Shown here piece by piece: positions 8,238 through 16,942 of a stretch of DNA of 44,710 bases. The DNA comes from Lachnospiraceae bacterium (GTDB taxonomy: Bacteria; Bacillota; Clostridia; Lachnospirales; Lachnospiraceae). Under the pieces are notes generated by a model that was given only the letters and a program-made list of their open reading frames with translations, had not been told where the DNA came from and did no database searches. The DNA is taken from contig JAQXOR010000046.1 of the NCBI GenBank assembly GCA_029099805.1, positions 1-44,710 on the forward strand, given 5' to 3'. The translations under genes and the position numbers were made by a program. How positions within the stretch are numbered: the first letter of the stretch is position 1; each line of letters starts with the position of its first letter.

Positions 8238-9524
8238 ATGAGTTTCAAAGTTGAAGAATTAGGTAAAAACATGGTAAAGCTTACCATCGAGGTTGCGGCA
8301 GAAGAGTTTGAGAAGGCAATGGAGACGGCATATCAGAAGAATAAAAATAAATTGTCCGTGCAGGGTTTTCGTAAGGGAAAGGCACCGAGAAGCGTTGTTG
8401 AGAAGATGTACGGTCCGGGTGTATTCTACGAGGATGCTGCAAATGAAGTAATTCCGGATGCCTATGAGAAGGCAGCGGTAGAGAGCGGTCTTGATATTGT
8501 TTCCAGACCGGAGATTGATTTGGTTCAGGTAGAAAAGGGAAAAGAATTCATCTTTACCGCAGAAGTAGCCGTAAAGCCTGAGGTAACTCTCGGAGAGTAT
8601 AAGGGCGTTGAAGTTGAGAAGACGGAAGTTACTGTAACAGAGGAAGAAGTTGATGCCGAACTGAACCGTGTCAGAGAGCAGAATGCAAGAATTCTCACAG
8701 TAGACGACAGACCGGTTGCAGACGGTGACGAGACAGTGATTGATTTTGAAGGTTTTGTAGACGGTACTCCGTTTGCCGGCGGAAAGGGTGAGGATTATCG
8801 TCTGGTAATCGGTTCCCATTCCTTTATCGATACCTTTGAGGAGCAGTTAATCGGAAAGAATATCGGCGATGAGGTGGATGTTAACGTTACATTCCCGACA
8901 GAGTATCATGCAGCCGAGCTTGCAGGTAAGCCGGCATTGTTTAAGGTAAAGATTAAGGCAATTACGGCAAAGGAGCTTCCGGAGCTGGATGATGAGTTTG
9001 CAGTTGATGTTTCTGAGTTTGATACTCTTGCTGAGTACAAGGAAGATATTAAGAAGAATCTCCTTGAGAAGAAGGAAAAGGAAGCAAAGACTGTGAAGGA
9101 AGATGCCGTTGTTGATAAGATTATTGAGTCTTCTACGATGGAGATTCCGGATGCGATGGTAGATTCTCAGACCCGCCAGATGGCAGAAGAGTACGCACAG
9201 AGATTACAGATGCAGGGACTTAGTCTGGAGCAGTATTTCAAGTTTACCGGTATGAATGCAAATAGCTTCATGGAGACTCTGAAGCCGCAGGCATTAAAGA
9301 GAATTCAGTGCAGACTTGTTCTTGAAGCAATTGCAAAGGCGGAAAATATTGCAGTTTCCGACGAGGAGCTGGATAAGGAATTCGATGTGATGGCACAGAG
9401 CTATCGAATGGAAAAGGATAAGCTGATTGAACTGGTCGGCGAAAAGGAAAAGGAACAGATTAAGATGGATGTCGCTGTACAGAAGGCAGTTGACCTTGTA
9501 CGGGACGCAGCAAAAGAAAAGTAA
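8238..9524 (+). CDS. tig: Trigger factor, ribosome-associated chaperone
   Basis: A 428-residue chaperone and peptidyl-prolyl isomerase that meets nascent chains at the ribosomal exit tunnel. The three usual parts are present. The N-terminal ribosome-binding domain carries the signature GFRKGKAPRSVVEKMYG near residues 43-59. A FKBP-type domain spans about residues 150-245 (DGDETVIDFEGFVDG). The long C-terminal helical arms are rich in Glu and Lys. AAGGAGG stands 11 bases before the start. It lies directly upstream of clpP and clpX, the arrangement common across Firmicutes, linking folding and degradation of new proteins. Confidence 0.97.
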   Translation: MSFKVEELGKNMVKLTIEVAAEEFEKAMETAYQKNKNKLSVQGFRKGKAPRSVVEKMYGPGVFYEDAANEVIPDAYEKAAVESGLDIVSRPEIDLVQVEKGKEFIFTAEVAVKPEVTLGEYKGVEVEKTEVTVTEEEVDAELNRVREQNARILTVDDRPVADGDETVIDFEGFVDGTPFAGGKGEDYRLVIGSHSFIDTFEEQLIGKNIGDEVDVNVTFPTEYHAAELAGKPALFKVKIKAITAKELPELDDEFAVDVSEFDTLAEYKEDIKKNLLEKKEKEAKTVKEDAVVDKIIESSTMEIPDAMVDSQTRQMAEEYAQRLQMQGLSLEQYFKFTGMNANSFMETLKPQALKRIQCRLVLEAIAKAENIAVSDEELDKEFDVMAQSYRMEKDKLIELVGEKEKEQIKMDVAVQKAVDLVRDAAKEK

Positions 9525-9587
9525 GAAGAATCAACATAAGGGATGTTCCGAGGAGCATCCCTTCGTTGCCAGAAAGGAGTTTTATTT

Positions 9588-10169
9588 ATGAGTTTGGTAC
9601 CTTACGTATTGGAACAGACCGCCAAAGGGGAACGCACCTATGATATTTATTCCAGATTATTAAAGGATCGTATTATTTTTCTCGGAGAGGAAGTAAATGA
9701 TGTGACGGCGAGCCTGGTGGTTGCCCAGCTTTTGTTCTTAGAGAGTGAAGATCCGAAGAGAGATATCAGTCTTTACATCAACAGCCCGGGAGGCTCCGTC
9801 ACTGCAGGCATGGCAATTTATGATACAATGCAGTATATCAAGTGTGATGTTTCCACGATTTGTATCGGTATGGCTGCAAGTATGGGAGCATTTCTTCTTG
9901 CCGGAGGAGCGAAAGGAAAGCGCTTTGCTCTTCCGAATGCCGAAGTTATGATTCATCAGCCGTCCGGCGGTGCGAGAGGTCAGGCAACAGAAATTGAGAT
10001 TGTTGCGAAAAATATTTTAAAGACAAGACAGAAATTGAATGAGATTTTGGCTGCAAATACCGGGAAACCGATTGAGGTAATTGCCGTTGATACGGAGCGT
10101 GATAACTATATGTCGGCAGAAGAGGCGGTAGCATACGGTCTGATTGACAGTGTTATTACGAGCCGATAA
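9588..10169 (+). CDS. clpP: ATP-dependent Clp protease proteolytic subunit
   Basis: The serine protease core of the ClpXP complex; fourteen copies form two stacked rings and degrade proteins unfolded by ClpX. The ATG at 9588 is taken as the start because AAAGGAG lies just upstream and the product then begins [10 protein letters not shown], the family N-terminus, giving the normal 193 residues. The catalytic triad is visible: Ser98 in GMAASMGA, His123 in MIHQP, and Asp172 in DTERDNYM. The gap after tig contains a small GGGATG/CATCCC hairpin (9540-9561) without a strong T-run, probably a weak attenuator or processing site. Confidence 0.97.
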   Translation: MSLVPYVLEQTAKGERTYDIYSRLLKDRIIFLGEEVNDVTASLVVAQLLFLESEDPKRDISLYINSPGGSVTAGMAIYDTMQYIKCDVSTICIGMAASMGAFLLAGGAKGKRFALPNAEVMIHQPSGGARGQATEIEIVAKNILKTRQKLNEILAANTGKPIEVIAVDTERDNYMSAEEAVAYGLIDSVITSR

Positions 10170-10199
10170 ATGCAGACAGGAATAATTGAGGTGAACTAA

Positions 10200-11501
10200 G
10201 TGGCAAATAAGACAGATGACAGACAGAACTTTTTTTGCTCTTTCTGCGGAAAAGCGCAAAAGCAGGTAAGAAAAATGATTTCCGGGCCATCGGGCGTATA
10301 TATTTGCGATGAATGCATTGAGCTTTGCGCTGAACTGGTAGATGAAATGGAAAAGGAAGAAGGGTTTCATGAGGAGAGCGAAAGTGGAATTAACTTGCTG
10401 AAGCCGATGGAAATCAAAGCCTTTTTGGATGACTATGTAATCGGACAGGAAGATGCAAAGAAGGTGCTTGCTGTATCGGTATATAATCACTATAAGCGTG
10501 TTTTAATGCAGCCGAGTATGGATGTTGAGTTACAGAAGTCGAATATTCTGATGATAGGTCCTACCGGTAGCGGTAAGACGTATCTTGCACAGACTCTTGC
10601 CAAGCTGCTTAATGTACCGTTTGCAATTGCAGATGCAACTGCCTTAACAGAGGCCGGCTATGTGGGTGAAGATGTCGAAAATATTTTGCTGAAACTGATT
10701 CAGGCAGCGGATTTTGACATTGAGCGTGCGGAGCATGGTATTATTTATATTGACGAAATCGATAAGATTACACGAAAGTCGGAGAATGTATCGATTACCC
10801 GGGATGTTTCCGGCGAAGGGGTACAGCAGGCATTATTAAAGATTTTGGAAGGAACTGTTGCTTCCGTGCCGCCGCAGGGCGGAAGAAAGCATCCGCATCA
10901 GGAGCTCCTTCAGATTAATACAACTAATATTTTGTTTATCTGCGGTGGTGCGTTTGACGGACTGGAAAAGATTGTGGAAGCGCGTACCGGTCATAAGTCC
11001 ATGGGCTTTAATGCGGAAATCGGAGACGGAATGGAGCTTCGAATCGGCGATATGTTCCGTCAGGTAATGCCGCAGGATTTAGTGAAGTTCGGAATGATTC
11101 CGGAGTTTATCGGACGTGTTCCGGTGACGGTTGCTCTTGATGTTTTGGATGAGGATGCCCTGGTCCGGATTTTGAGGGAGCCGAAGAATGCACTGACAAA
11201 GCAGTATCAGCGTATTTTTGAGCTGGACGGTGTGGAGCTTGAGTTTGAGGAAGAGGCACTTCGTGTGATTGCAAAACGTGCCGTTGAACAGAAAACTGGG
11301 GCGAGAGGCCTGCGTTCCATTATGGAAAATATTATGATGGATACAATGTATCGTGCACCTTCGGATGAAAGCATCTTAAAGTGTATTGTTACGAAAGAGG
11401 CAGCAGAAGGAAGTGAGGAGCCTGCCCTCGAGATTGCCGAGCAGAGAAAAAGACCTCTTACCAAAAAAGCAGGACAGCGAAGTACGGATGAGAGTGCGTA
11501 A
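10200..11501 (+). CDS. clpX: ATP-dependent Clp protease ATP-binding subunit ClpX
   Basis: The AAA+ unfoldase partner of ClpP. It begins with GTG at 10200, preceded by GAGGTGA. The N-terminal zinc-binding domain has four cysteines (C13, C16, C36, C39) for substrate and adaptor binding. The AAA+ module follows with Walker A GPTGSGKT, Walker B IIYIDEID, and the GYVG pore loop seen as [10 protein letters not shown]. The IGF-type loop that docks on ClpP is represented by KSMGFNAE in the expected region. The 433-residue length is typical. It lies 30 bases after clpP and 21 before lon, so the proteolytic genes are probably one transcription unit. Confidence 0.97.
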   Translation: MANKTDDRQNFFCSFCGKAQKQVRKMISGPSGVYICDECIELCAELVDEMEKEEGFHEESESGINLLKPMEIKAFLDDYVIGQEDAKKVLAVSVYNHYKRVLMQPSMDVELQKSNILMIGPTGSGKTYLAQTLAKLLNVPFAIADATALTEAGYVGEDVENILLKLIQAADFDIERAEHGIIYIDEIDKITRKSENVSITRDVSGEGVQQALLKILEGTVASVPPQGGRKHPHQELLQINTTNILFICGGAFDGLEKIVEARTGHKSMGFNAEIGDGMELRIGDMFRQVMPQDLVKFGMIPEFIGRVPVTVALDVLDEDALVRILREPKNALTKQYQRIFELDGVELEFEEEALRVIAKRAVEQKTGARGLRSIMENIMMDTMYRAPSDESILKCIVTKEAAEGSEEPALEIAEQRKRPLTKKAGQRSTDESA

Positions 11502-11522
11502 CTGAGAAGTAAAGGTGATAGA

Positions 11523-13838
11523 ATGAATAACGAAAAAAAAGTATTACCGTTGATTGCACTGCGAAATATCGCAGTGCTTCCCGGTATGTTGTTACATTTT
11601 GATGTAAACCGCAAGATAAGCATTCAGGCGGTAGAACAGGCAATGAAGACGGATCAGATGATTTTTGCGGTAATGCAAAAGGATGCTTCCGTAAACGACC
11701 CGACCATTGACGATTTATATCAGGTGGGGTGTGTGGCACGAATCAAGCAGATTATTAAATTGCCGGGAAATCTGGTCCGCGTGCTGATTACCGGAGAACA
11801 GCGAGGAGAGCTTGACTATATGGTAAGTGTCTCCCCTTATTTTTCGGCACAGATTACCGTGACAGAACAGGAGACCGCCGTACAGTTTTCTGATGTAGAG
11901 AAGCGTGCCATGGTGGGGACGCTGCATGATCTGTTAGAGGTATACTTTTCTGTAAACGGTAAGGTTGAGAAGGATATTACAGAGCAGCTGTTCGGAGTAA
12001 CGGAACTGGAACGACTGATGGAGCAGATAATTGCCCTGATTCCGCTTACAACAATGCAGAGACAGGCTCTGTTAGAGGAAATAGAATTCTTTCCGCGGTT
12101 TGAACTTTTGGCACAAATTCTTGCAAATGAGATTGAAGAGCTTCGCATTCGAAAGGATTTGCAGACCAAGGTAAAGGCAAAGGTAGAGAAAAATCAGAAA
12201 GAATATGTTCTTAGAGAGCAGTTAAAGGTAATTCGTGAAGAACTCGGCGAAGGGAATGAAGCAGACGAGTTTGCAAAAAAGGCAGAGGAGTTGGAGGCTT
12301 CCGCAGAAATCAAGGAGGCCATCCGAAAGGAAATTGAGCGATATAAGCGTCTGGGGGGAGCTGCATCGGAGGGTGCAGTGTCCCGTACTTATATTGAAAC
12401 GCTGCTGTCTATGCCTTGGGACAAAGCAACCGGGGATAATTTCCGGCCGGACGTTGCCAAAAAGATATTGGAGCGCGACCATTACGGAATGGAAAAGGTA
12501 AAGGAACGTGTATTGCAGTATCTGGCGGTGAGAAAGCGTACCGGGACAGCAGGGGGGACGATTTTATGTCTGGTGGGTCCTCCGGGAACCGGTAAGACAT
12601 CCATTGCACATTCTGTGGCTGAGGCTTTGGGAAAGAAGTATGTGCGTGTCTGTCTTGGCGGTGTACGGGATGAGGCAGAAATTCGCGGTCACAGACGTAC
12701 CTATATCGGCGCGATGCCGGGACGTATTGCGGCCGGAATCCGACAGTCAGGAGTGAAGAATCCCCTGATGCTGTTGGATGAGATAGATAAGGTGGCAAGT
12801 GATTATAAGGGGGATCCGAGCGCAGCACTGCTGGAGGTATTGGACCCGGAGCAGAACTCCCGTTTTATGGATCATTATCTGGATTTACCGCTTGATTTGT
12901 CGGAGGTACTTTTTATTGCTACGGCAAACACCCTGCAGACGATTCCAAAGCCGTTACTTGACCGTATGGAAGTGATTGAGCTGTCCAGCTATACGGAAGC
13001 GGAAAAGTTTTTTATCGCAAAGAAGCATCTGATGAAGAAACAGTTACAGAAAAACGGATTGACCGCAAAGGAAATCAGGGTGACAGACGGTGCGCTCCGG
13101 ACAGTCATCAGCGGGTATACCAGGGAAGCCGGAGTGCGTAAGCTGGAGCAGATGTTAGGGGAATTGTGCCGTAAAACCGTGTGGAAGATTGATGCGACGG
13201 AGGACAAACCGGAGCTACCGGTGAAAATAAGTGACAAAGAGTTACCATCCTATCTGGGAAAGAGAAAATATCACAAGGATATGGTGGAGAAACGACCGCA
13301 AATCGGTTTGGTACGCGGTCTGGCATGGACCAGTGTCGGCGGTGATACTCTGGAAATCGAAGTGAATGTGATGTCCGGTAAGGGTGGTATTACTTTGACC
13401 GGTCAGCTTGGAGATGTAATGAAGGAGTCGGCACAGACGGCGTTATCCTTTGTCAGAGCCTATTGCGGAGATACACTTCCGGAAGAATATTTTGAGAAGC
13501 ATCAGCTTCATATTCATGTGCCTGAAGGGGCGGTGCCGAAGGATGGTCCGTCTGCGGGTATTACGATGGCGACAGCCATTTATTCTGCGCTTACCGGGAA
13601 AAAGGTACTGGCTGATGTGGCAATGACCGGTGAAGTGACACTGCGTGGACGTGTGCTGCCGATTGGCGGTTTAAAGGAAAAGCTTCTTGCAGCAAAACAG
13701 GCAGGCGTGAAAAAGGTTTTGGTTCCGGCAAAAAATGAAGCGGATGTGGCGGAGCTGGCGGAAGAGATTACAAAGGGGCTGACTGTTGTACCCGTGTCAA
13801 CCATGGAAGAGGTATTTGCCGAGGCCCTTGCAAAGTAG
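11523..13838 (+). CDS. lon: ATP-dependent protease La (Lon)
   Basis: A 771-residue single-chain AAA+ protease for damaged and short-lived regulatory proteins; cytoplasmic. The N-terminal LON substrate domain (VLPLIALRNIAVLPGM) covers about residues 7-200. The ATPase has Walker A GPPGTGKT and Walker B LMLLDEIDK. The protease domain has the Ser-Lys dyad, with Ser677 in PKDGPSAGIT and Lys720 in GGLKEKLLAAK. The start is preceded by AAAGGTGA. The engB start lies 10 bases after the stop. No CIRCE or similar heat-shock operator is seen before it, so expression probably follows clpX. Confidence 0.97.
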   Translation: MNNEKKVLPLIALRNIAVLPGMLLHFDVNRKISIQAVEQAMKTDQMIFAVMQKDASVNDPTIDDLYQVGCVARIKQIIKLPGNLVRVLITGEQRGELDYMVSVSPYFSAQITVTEQETAVQFSDVEKRAMVGTLHDLLEVYFSVNGKVEKDITEQLFGVTELERLMEQIIALIPLTTMQRQALLEEIEFFPRFELLAQILANEIEELRIRKDLQTKVKAKVEKNQKEYVLREQLKVIREELGEGNEADEFAKKAEELEASAEIKEAIRKEIERYKRLGGAASEGAVSRTYIETLLSMPWDKATGDNFRPDVAKKILERDHYGMEKVKERVLQYLAVRKRTGTAGGTILCLVGPPGTGKTSIAHSVAEALGKKYVRVCLGGVRDEAEIRGHRRTYIGAMPGRIAAGIRQSGVKNPLMLLDEIDKVASDYKGDPSAALLEVLDPEQNSRFMDHYLDLPLDLSEVLFIATANTLQTIPKPLLDRMEVIELSSYTEAEKFFIAKKHLMKKQLQKNGLTAKEIRVTDGALRTVISGYTREAGVRKLEQMLGELCRKTVWKIDATEDKPELPVKISDKELPSYLGKRKYHKDMVEKRPQIGLVRGLAWTSVGGDTLEIEVNVMSGKGGITLTGQLGDVMKESAQTALSFVRAYCGDTLPEEYFEKHQLHIHVPEGAVPKDGPSAGITMATAIYSALTGKKVLADVAMTGEVTLRGRVLPIGGLKEKLLAAKQAGVKKVLVPAKNEADVAELAEEITKGLTVVPVSTMEEVFAEALAK

Positions 13839-13848
13839 AAGGAGAGCT

Positions 13849-14448
13849 ATGATGAACGTAACAAAAGTAAATCTGGAGACAGTGTGCGGTATTACCAGCA
13901 AGTTGCCGGAAAATCAGCTGCCCGAGTTTGCCTTTGCCGGGAAATCAAATGTCGGAAAATCTTCGTTGATTAACGGATTAATTAACCGTAAGTCGTATGC
14001 AAGAACTTCCTCACAACCTGGGAAAACCCAGACGATTAACTTTTACAATATCAATGAAAGGCTCTATTTTGTAGATTTACCCGGGTACGGCTATGCAAAG
14101 GTATCAATGGAACTGCGGGCCAAATGGGGAAAAATGATAGAGCGCTATCTTAAGAAATCACAACAGTTAAAGCTGATATTCTTATTGGTAGATATTCGCC
14201 ATGAGCCGTCGGAAAATGATAAGGATATGTACGACTGGATTGTACAAAACGGATTTCAGCCGGTTGTCATTGCGACAAAGCTTGATAAAATTAATCGCAG
14301 CCAGATTGCAAAACAAAGTAAGCTGATACGGACGAGCCTCGGAATGCCGAAGGAAGGTATTCTGATTCCGTTCTCGGCAGAAACAAAGCAGGGGCGCGAC
14401 GAAATCTGGCAGAAAATCGAGGAGTTTCTTCCGGAGGAAGAATCGTAA
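13849..14448 (+). CDS. engB: Ribosome biogenesis GTPase EngB/YsxC
   Basis: A small essential GTPase that acts in assembly of the 50S ribosomal subunit. G-motifs are all visible: G1 GKSNVGKSSL, G2 region QPGKTQTINFY, G3 DLPGYGYAK, and G4 TKLDK. The start at 13849 (ATG ATG, either possible) follows AAGGAGAG and yields 199 residues, the usual size. An in-frame ATG further upstream overlaps lon and has no ribosome binding site. The lon-engB order is common in Firmicutes. It is the last gene of the housekeeping run; the following 650 bases are non-coding. Confidence 0.95.
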   Translation: MMNVTKVNLETVCGITSKLPENQLPEFAFAGKSNVGKSSLINGLINRKSYARTSSQPGKTQTINFYNINERLYFVDLPGYGYAKVSMELRAKWGKMIERYLKKSQQLKLIFLLVDIRHEPSENDKDMYDWIVQNGFQPVVIATKLDKINRSQIAKQSKLIRTSLGMPKEGILIPFSAETKQGRDEIWQKIEEFLPEEES

Positions 14449-14461
14449 GATGTGATTCTCC

Positions 14462-14560
14462 TGCAAACATTTCCCGGCGGAGCTGCGCACCTGTACCCCT
14501 GACGATGTGGCAGGCGACTGCGTCGGACACGAAGAGTCCGCAAGCAGACACTGTTTACTA
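14462..14560. repeat. Dispersed repeat, copy 1 (before the FMN riboswitch)
   Basis: This stretch carries the same sequence family as 14950-15045: a GCGCAC box, then GGCAGGCGACTGCGTC, then GAAGAGTCCGCAAGCAGAC. The two copies align over about 80 bases with scattered differences. It sits just downstream of engB. No coding function is evident. Confidence 0.6.
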
Positions 14561-14570
14561 ACAAAATTTC

Positions 14571-14599
14571 TTGATATTTTCAAGGAGTTATAGTATTAT
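14571..14599 (+). promoter_or_regulatory. Promoter of the riboflavin locus
   Basis: TTGATA (14571-14576), a 17-base spacer and TATTAT (14594-14599), placed about 20 bases before the first conserved base of the FMN aptamer. Confidence 0.75.
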
Positions 14600-14615
14600 T
14601 AGCTAAAATAAATAT

Positions 14616-14737
14616 GTGAGCTTCAGGGCGGGGTGAAATTCCCCCACCGGCGGTAAAGTCCGCGAGCCTTTCTGTTAGATTGGCTGATTCGGTGAAACTC
14701 CGAAACCGACCGTATAGTCTGGATGGAAGAAGTGATG
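14616..14737 (+). ncRNA. FMN riboswitch aptamer (RFN element)
   Basis: The conserved RFN core is readable throughout: CTTCAGGGCGGGGTGAAATT, then CCCACCGGCGGTAAAGTCC, then GCGAGC, a variable arm, GGTGAAACTCCG with AACCGACCGTATAGTC, and the closing GGATGGAAGAAG. This RNA binds FMN and switches off riboflavin biosynthesis or transport genes. All core segments are in the right order with no obvious defect. It is followed by two terminator-type hairpins and then by a damaged rib operon. Confidence 0.95.
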
Positions 14738-14757
14738 TAATGATATGTTGTACACGT

Positions 14758-14794
14758 ACGCACTGAAACGAGAATTTGTTTCGGTGCGTTTTTT
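14758..14794 (+). terminator. First terminator after the FMN aptamer
   Basis: A 12-bp stem (14758-14769 with 14778-14789, one G-T pair) closed by an 8-base loop and followed by six T residues. It begins 21 bases after the aptamer and is placed to act as the riboswitch expression platform. Confidence 0.8.
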
Positions 14795-14881
14795 GAAAGT
14801 GCAGATTGTCCTTTCGTATATCGGCGGGCAGTTGCAGTAATTTCTACGTGATTTCGGAAAAGACATAATCTGGTTTTTATG

Positions 14882-14917
14882 TGCCCTGTGGTTATTTATT
14901 CCACGGGGCATTTTTTT
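14882..14917 (+). terminator. Second terminator downstream of the FMN aptamer
   Basis: A 10-bp stem (TGCCCTGTGG with CCACGGGGCA, one G-T pair), a 9-base loop TTATTTATT and seven T residues. It is a full intrinsic terminator, so two stand in series between the aptamer and ribD. Confidence 0.8.
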
Positions 14918-14918
14918 A

Positions 14919-15063
14919 TCGAATAGGAAAGTGCGTCCTATTCGATAAAAAACGCTCCGCTAAGGATGCGCACTCGCGCGATTGGAAGGTGTCGCAAGCG
15001 ACCGCGCCAGACGCCGAGAGTCCGCAAGCGGACTCTTTGTTCTAGGAATAGGAAATTGCATCC
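14919..15063. repeat. Dispersed repeat, copy 2, bounded by direct repeats
   Basis: The segment begins with a 10-bp inverted repeat (TCGAATAGGA 14919-14928 with TCCTATTCGA 14936-14945). It carries palindromes GTCGCAAGCGAC and GAGTCCGCAAGCGGACTC, and shares about 80 bases with 14462-14560. An 18-base direct repeat, two mismatches, lies at both ends (GAATAGGAAAGTGCGTCC 14921-14938 and GAATAGGAAATTGCATCC 15046-15063). This looks like a small non-coding element lying between the riboswitch and ribD. Confidence 0.65.
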
Positions 15064-15101
15064 GACGGAGACGAAATGCGGTATAAAGAAAGGAGGCCGG
15101 A

Positions 15102-16730
15102 ATGGAAAAGAAATATATGCTACATGCGATTGAGCTTGCAAAGCAAGGTTTGGGTTACACAAATCCGAATCCCATGGTTGGAGCGGTTATTGTAAAGGAA
15201 GGTCGAATAATTGGTGAGGGATATCATCATAAGTGCGGAGAATTGCATGCAGAGCGGAATGCTTTTGCAAGCCTGACAGAAAGTGCGGAAAGCGCAGATT
15301 TGTATGTAACACTGGAACCATGCTGCCACTTCGGACGGACGGCGCCATGTACGGATGCTATTATAGAACATAGGATTGCAAGAGTATTTATCGGTTCGAC
15401 GGACCCGAATCCGAAGGTATCCGGAAAGGGTGCAAAGATTCTTCGGAATCATGGAATTGAAGTAATTGAGAATGTCTGCAAAGAGGAGTGCGACGAGCTT
15501 AATCCGGTGTTTTTCCATTACATCACCCAAAGGCGTCCGTATATTGTAATGAAATATGCCATGACTTTAGATGGGAAAATTTCGACACGTACAGGAAAAA
15601 GTAAGTGGATTACCGGTGAAGAGGCAAGAAAGCATGTTCATCGGTTACGTGCAAGGTATGCAGCAATTCTATGCGGAATCGGAACGGTTCTCGCGGATGA
15701 TCCTATGCTAAATGCGAGAATCCCGGGGGCACATCAGCCGATACGTATTGTTTTGGATTCTTGTCTCAGAATTCCTGTGTCGTCGAAACTGGTGATGTCC
15801 GCAAGAGACTATAAAACCATAATTGTTTGTTCAAAAATCAACTCGAACAAGAATGCGTTAGAAGAGCTTGGGTGTGAAATACTTTGCCTGCCGGGTGCGG
15901 ATGGAAGGGTTGATTTGCATGCATTGGTGGAGGAGCTTGGAAAAAGACAGGTTGATTTATGTCGACTGGCAGGATTGACGGAATGCGGAATTTGCTGCGA
16001 AATCATGAAGGATGACGGAACGATGATGCGGACTCCGGAATTATTTGAGATGAGCCAAAAACATGAATTAGTTTTTATAACAATAAAGGACCTTCAGGAT
16101 TATCTTCGTCGTAACGAAATGCACATGAAGCGGGAAGCATGCGCAAAGCTTCCTACCGTGTATGGTGACTTTCAAATCTGCGGATATGTGAATGATATTA
16201 CCGGGGAACACCATGTAGCTTTGATTTGCGGAGACATCTCTGACGGAGAAAATGTTTTGTGCCGAGTTCATTCGGAATGCTTGACGGGTGATGTGTTTGG
16301 CTCAGGAAGATGTGATTGCGGTGATCAGCTTCATACCGCAATGCAGATGATACAAAAGGAAGGCAGAGGAATCCTCCTCTATATGCGGCAGGAGGGGCGC
16401 GGAATAGGTCTTATTAATAAGCTTAAGGCCTATGAATTACAAGAGCAGGGCAGGGATACGGTAGAGGCCAATGTAGAACTCGGATTTGCTCCGGATTTAC
16501 GGGAATACTGGTCGGGAGCCCAGATTCTTCAGGACCTCGGAGTCAAAACGCTACGCTTATTAATCAATAATCCAAGCAAAATATACGGACTTGAGGGATT
16601 TAATTTTAAAATTGTTGAGAGAGTGCCGATTGAAATTGCACCCGGCAAATTTGACAGGAAGTATCTTAAAACCAAGCAGGAAAAAATGGGACATATATTT
16701 AAGTCCATTACATTTGAAAATAAAAACTAA
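15102..16730 (+). CDS. Chimeric RibD / RibB-tail / RibA protein, probable deletion product
   Basis: A 542-residue frame joining pieces of two riboflavin enzymes. Residues 1-145 are an intact RibD deaminase domain with zinc ligands H49, C74 and C83 and catalytic E51. Residues 146-285 are the first two thirds of the RibD reductase ([20 protein letters not shown]), but the C-terminal part with the LLLEGG-type NADPH loop is missing. At residues 284-288 the sequence switches to the end of DHBP synthase ([19 protein letters not shown]); the N-terminal RibB catalytic region is absent. Residues 345-535 are a complete-looking GTP cyclohydrolase II with zinc ligands C393, C404, C406 and the [17 protein letters not shown] segment. 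The simplest reading is one in-frame deletion in an ancestral ribD-ribE-ribBA operon, which also removed ribE. AGGAGG precedes the start. Confidence 0.85.
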   Translation: MEKKYMLHAIELAKQGLGYTNPNPMVGAVIVKEGRIIGEGYHHKCGELHAERNAFASLTESAESADLYVTLEPCCHFGRTAPCTDAIIEHRIARVFIGSTDPNPKVSGKGAKILRNHGIEVIENVCKEECDELNPVFFHYITQRRPYIVMKYAMTLDGKISTRTGKSKWITGEEARKHVHRLRARYAAILCGIGTVLADDPMLNARIPGAHQPIRIVLDSCLRIPVSSKLVMSARDYKTIIVCSKINSNKNALEELGCEILCLPGADGRVDLHALVEELGKRQVDLCRLAGLTECGICCEIMKDDGTMMRTPELFEMSQKHELVFITIKDLQDYLRRNEMHMKREACAKLPTVYGDFQICGYVNDITGEHHVALICGDISDGENVLCRVHSECLTGDVFGSGRCDCGDQLHTAMQMIQKEGRGILLYMRQEGRGIGLINKLKAYELQEQGRDTVEANVELGFAPDLREYWSGAQILQDLGVKTLRLLINNPSKIYGLEGFNFKIVERVPIEIAPGKFDRKYLKTKQEKMGHIFKSITFENKN

Positions 16731-16745
16731 AGGAGAGACAAAACG

Positions 16746-16940
16746 ATGAACATTAACATGATGGAAGGAAAAGTAATTGCCCAGGTAGGGATGAAATCCG
16801 GCATTCCGGTATTATTTGGCGTTATTGCCACAGAAAATATCGAGCAGGCTATTGAACGTTCCGGCTCCAAAGCAGGCAACAAAGGATATGAATGTGCACT
16901 GGGTGCAATTGAGATGGTCAATGTGATGAAAATGGTGTAA
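16746..16940 (+). pseudogene. ribH: Lumazine synthase remnant with internal deletion
   Basis: Full-length RibH is about 155 residues; this frame has 64. The first nine resemble the normal N-terminus (MEGK). From about residue 10 the sequence is the C-terminal third of Rib[25 protein letters not shown], then a GSKAGNKG segment and the final helix. About 90 residues are missing, including the catalytic His in the HFDYV-type motif and the substrate-binding strands. It keeps a good AAGGAGAG ribosome binding site and is in frame from start to stop, so it may still be translated, but it cannot be a functional lumazine synthase. The HAD gene starts 3 bases after its stop. Confidence 0.85.
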
Positions 16941-16942
16941 CA

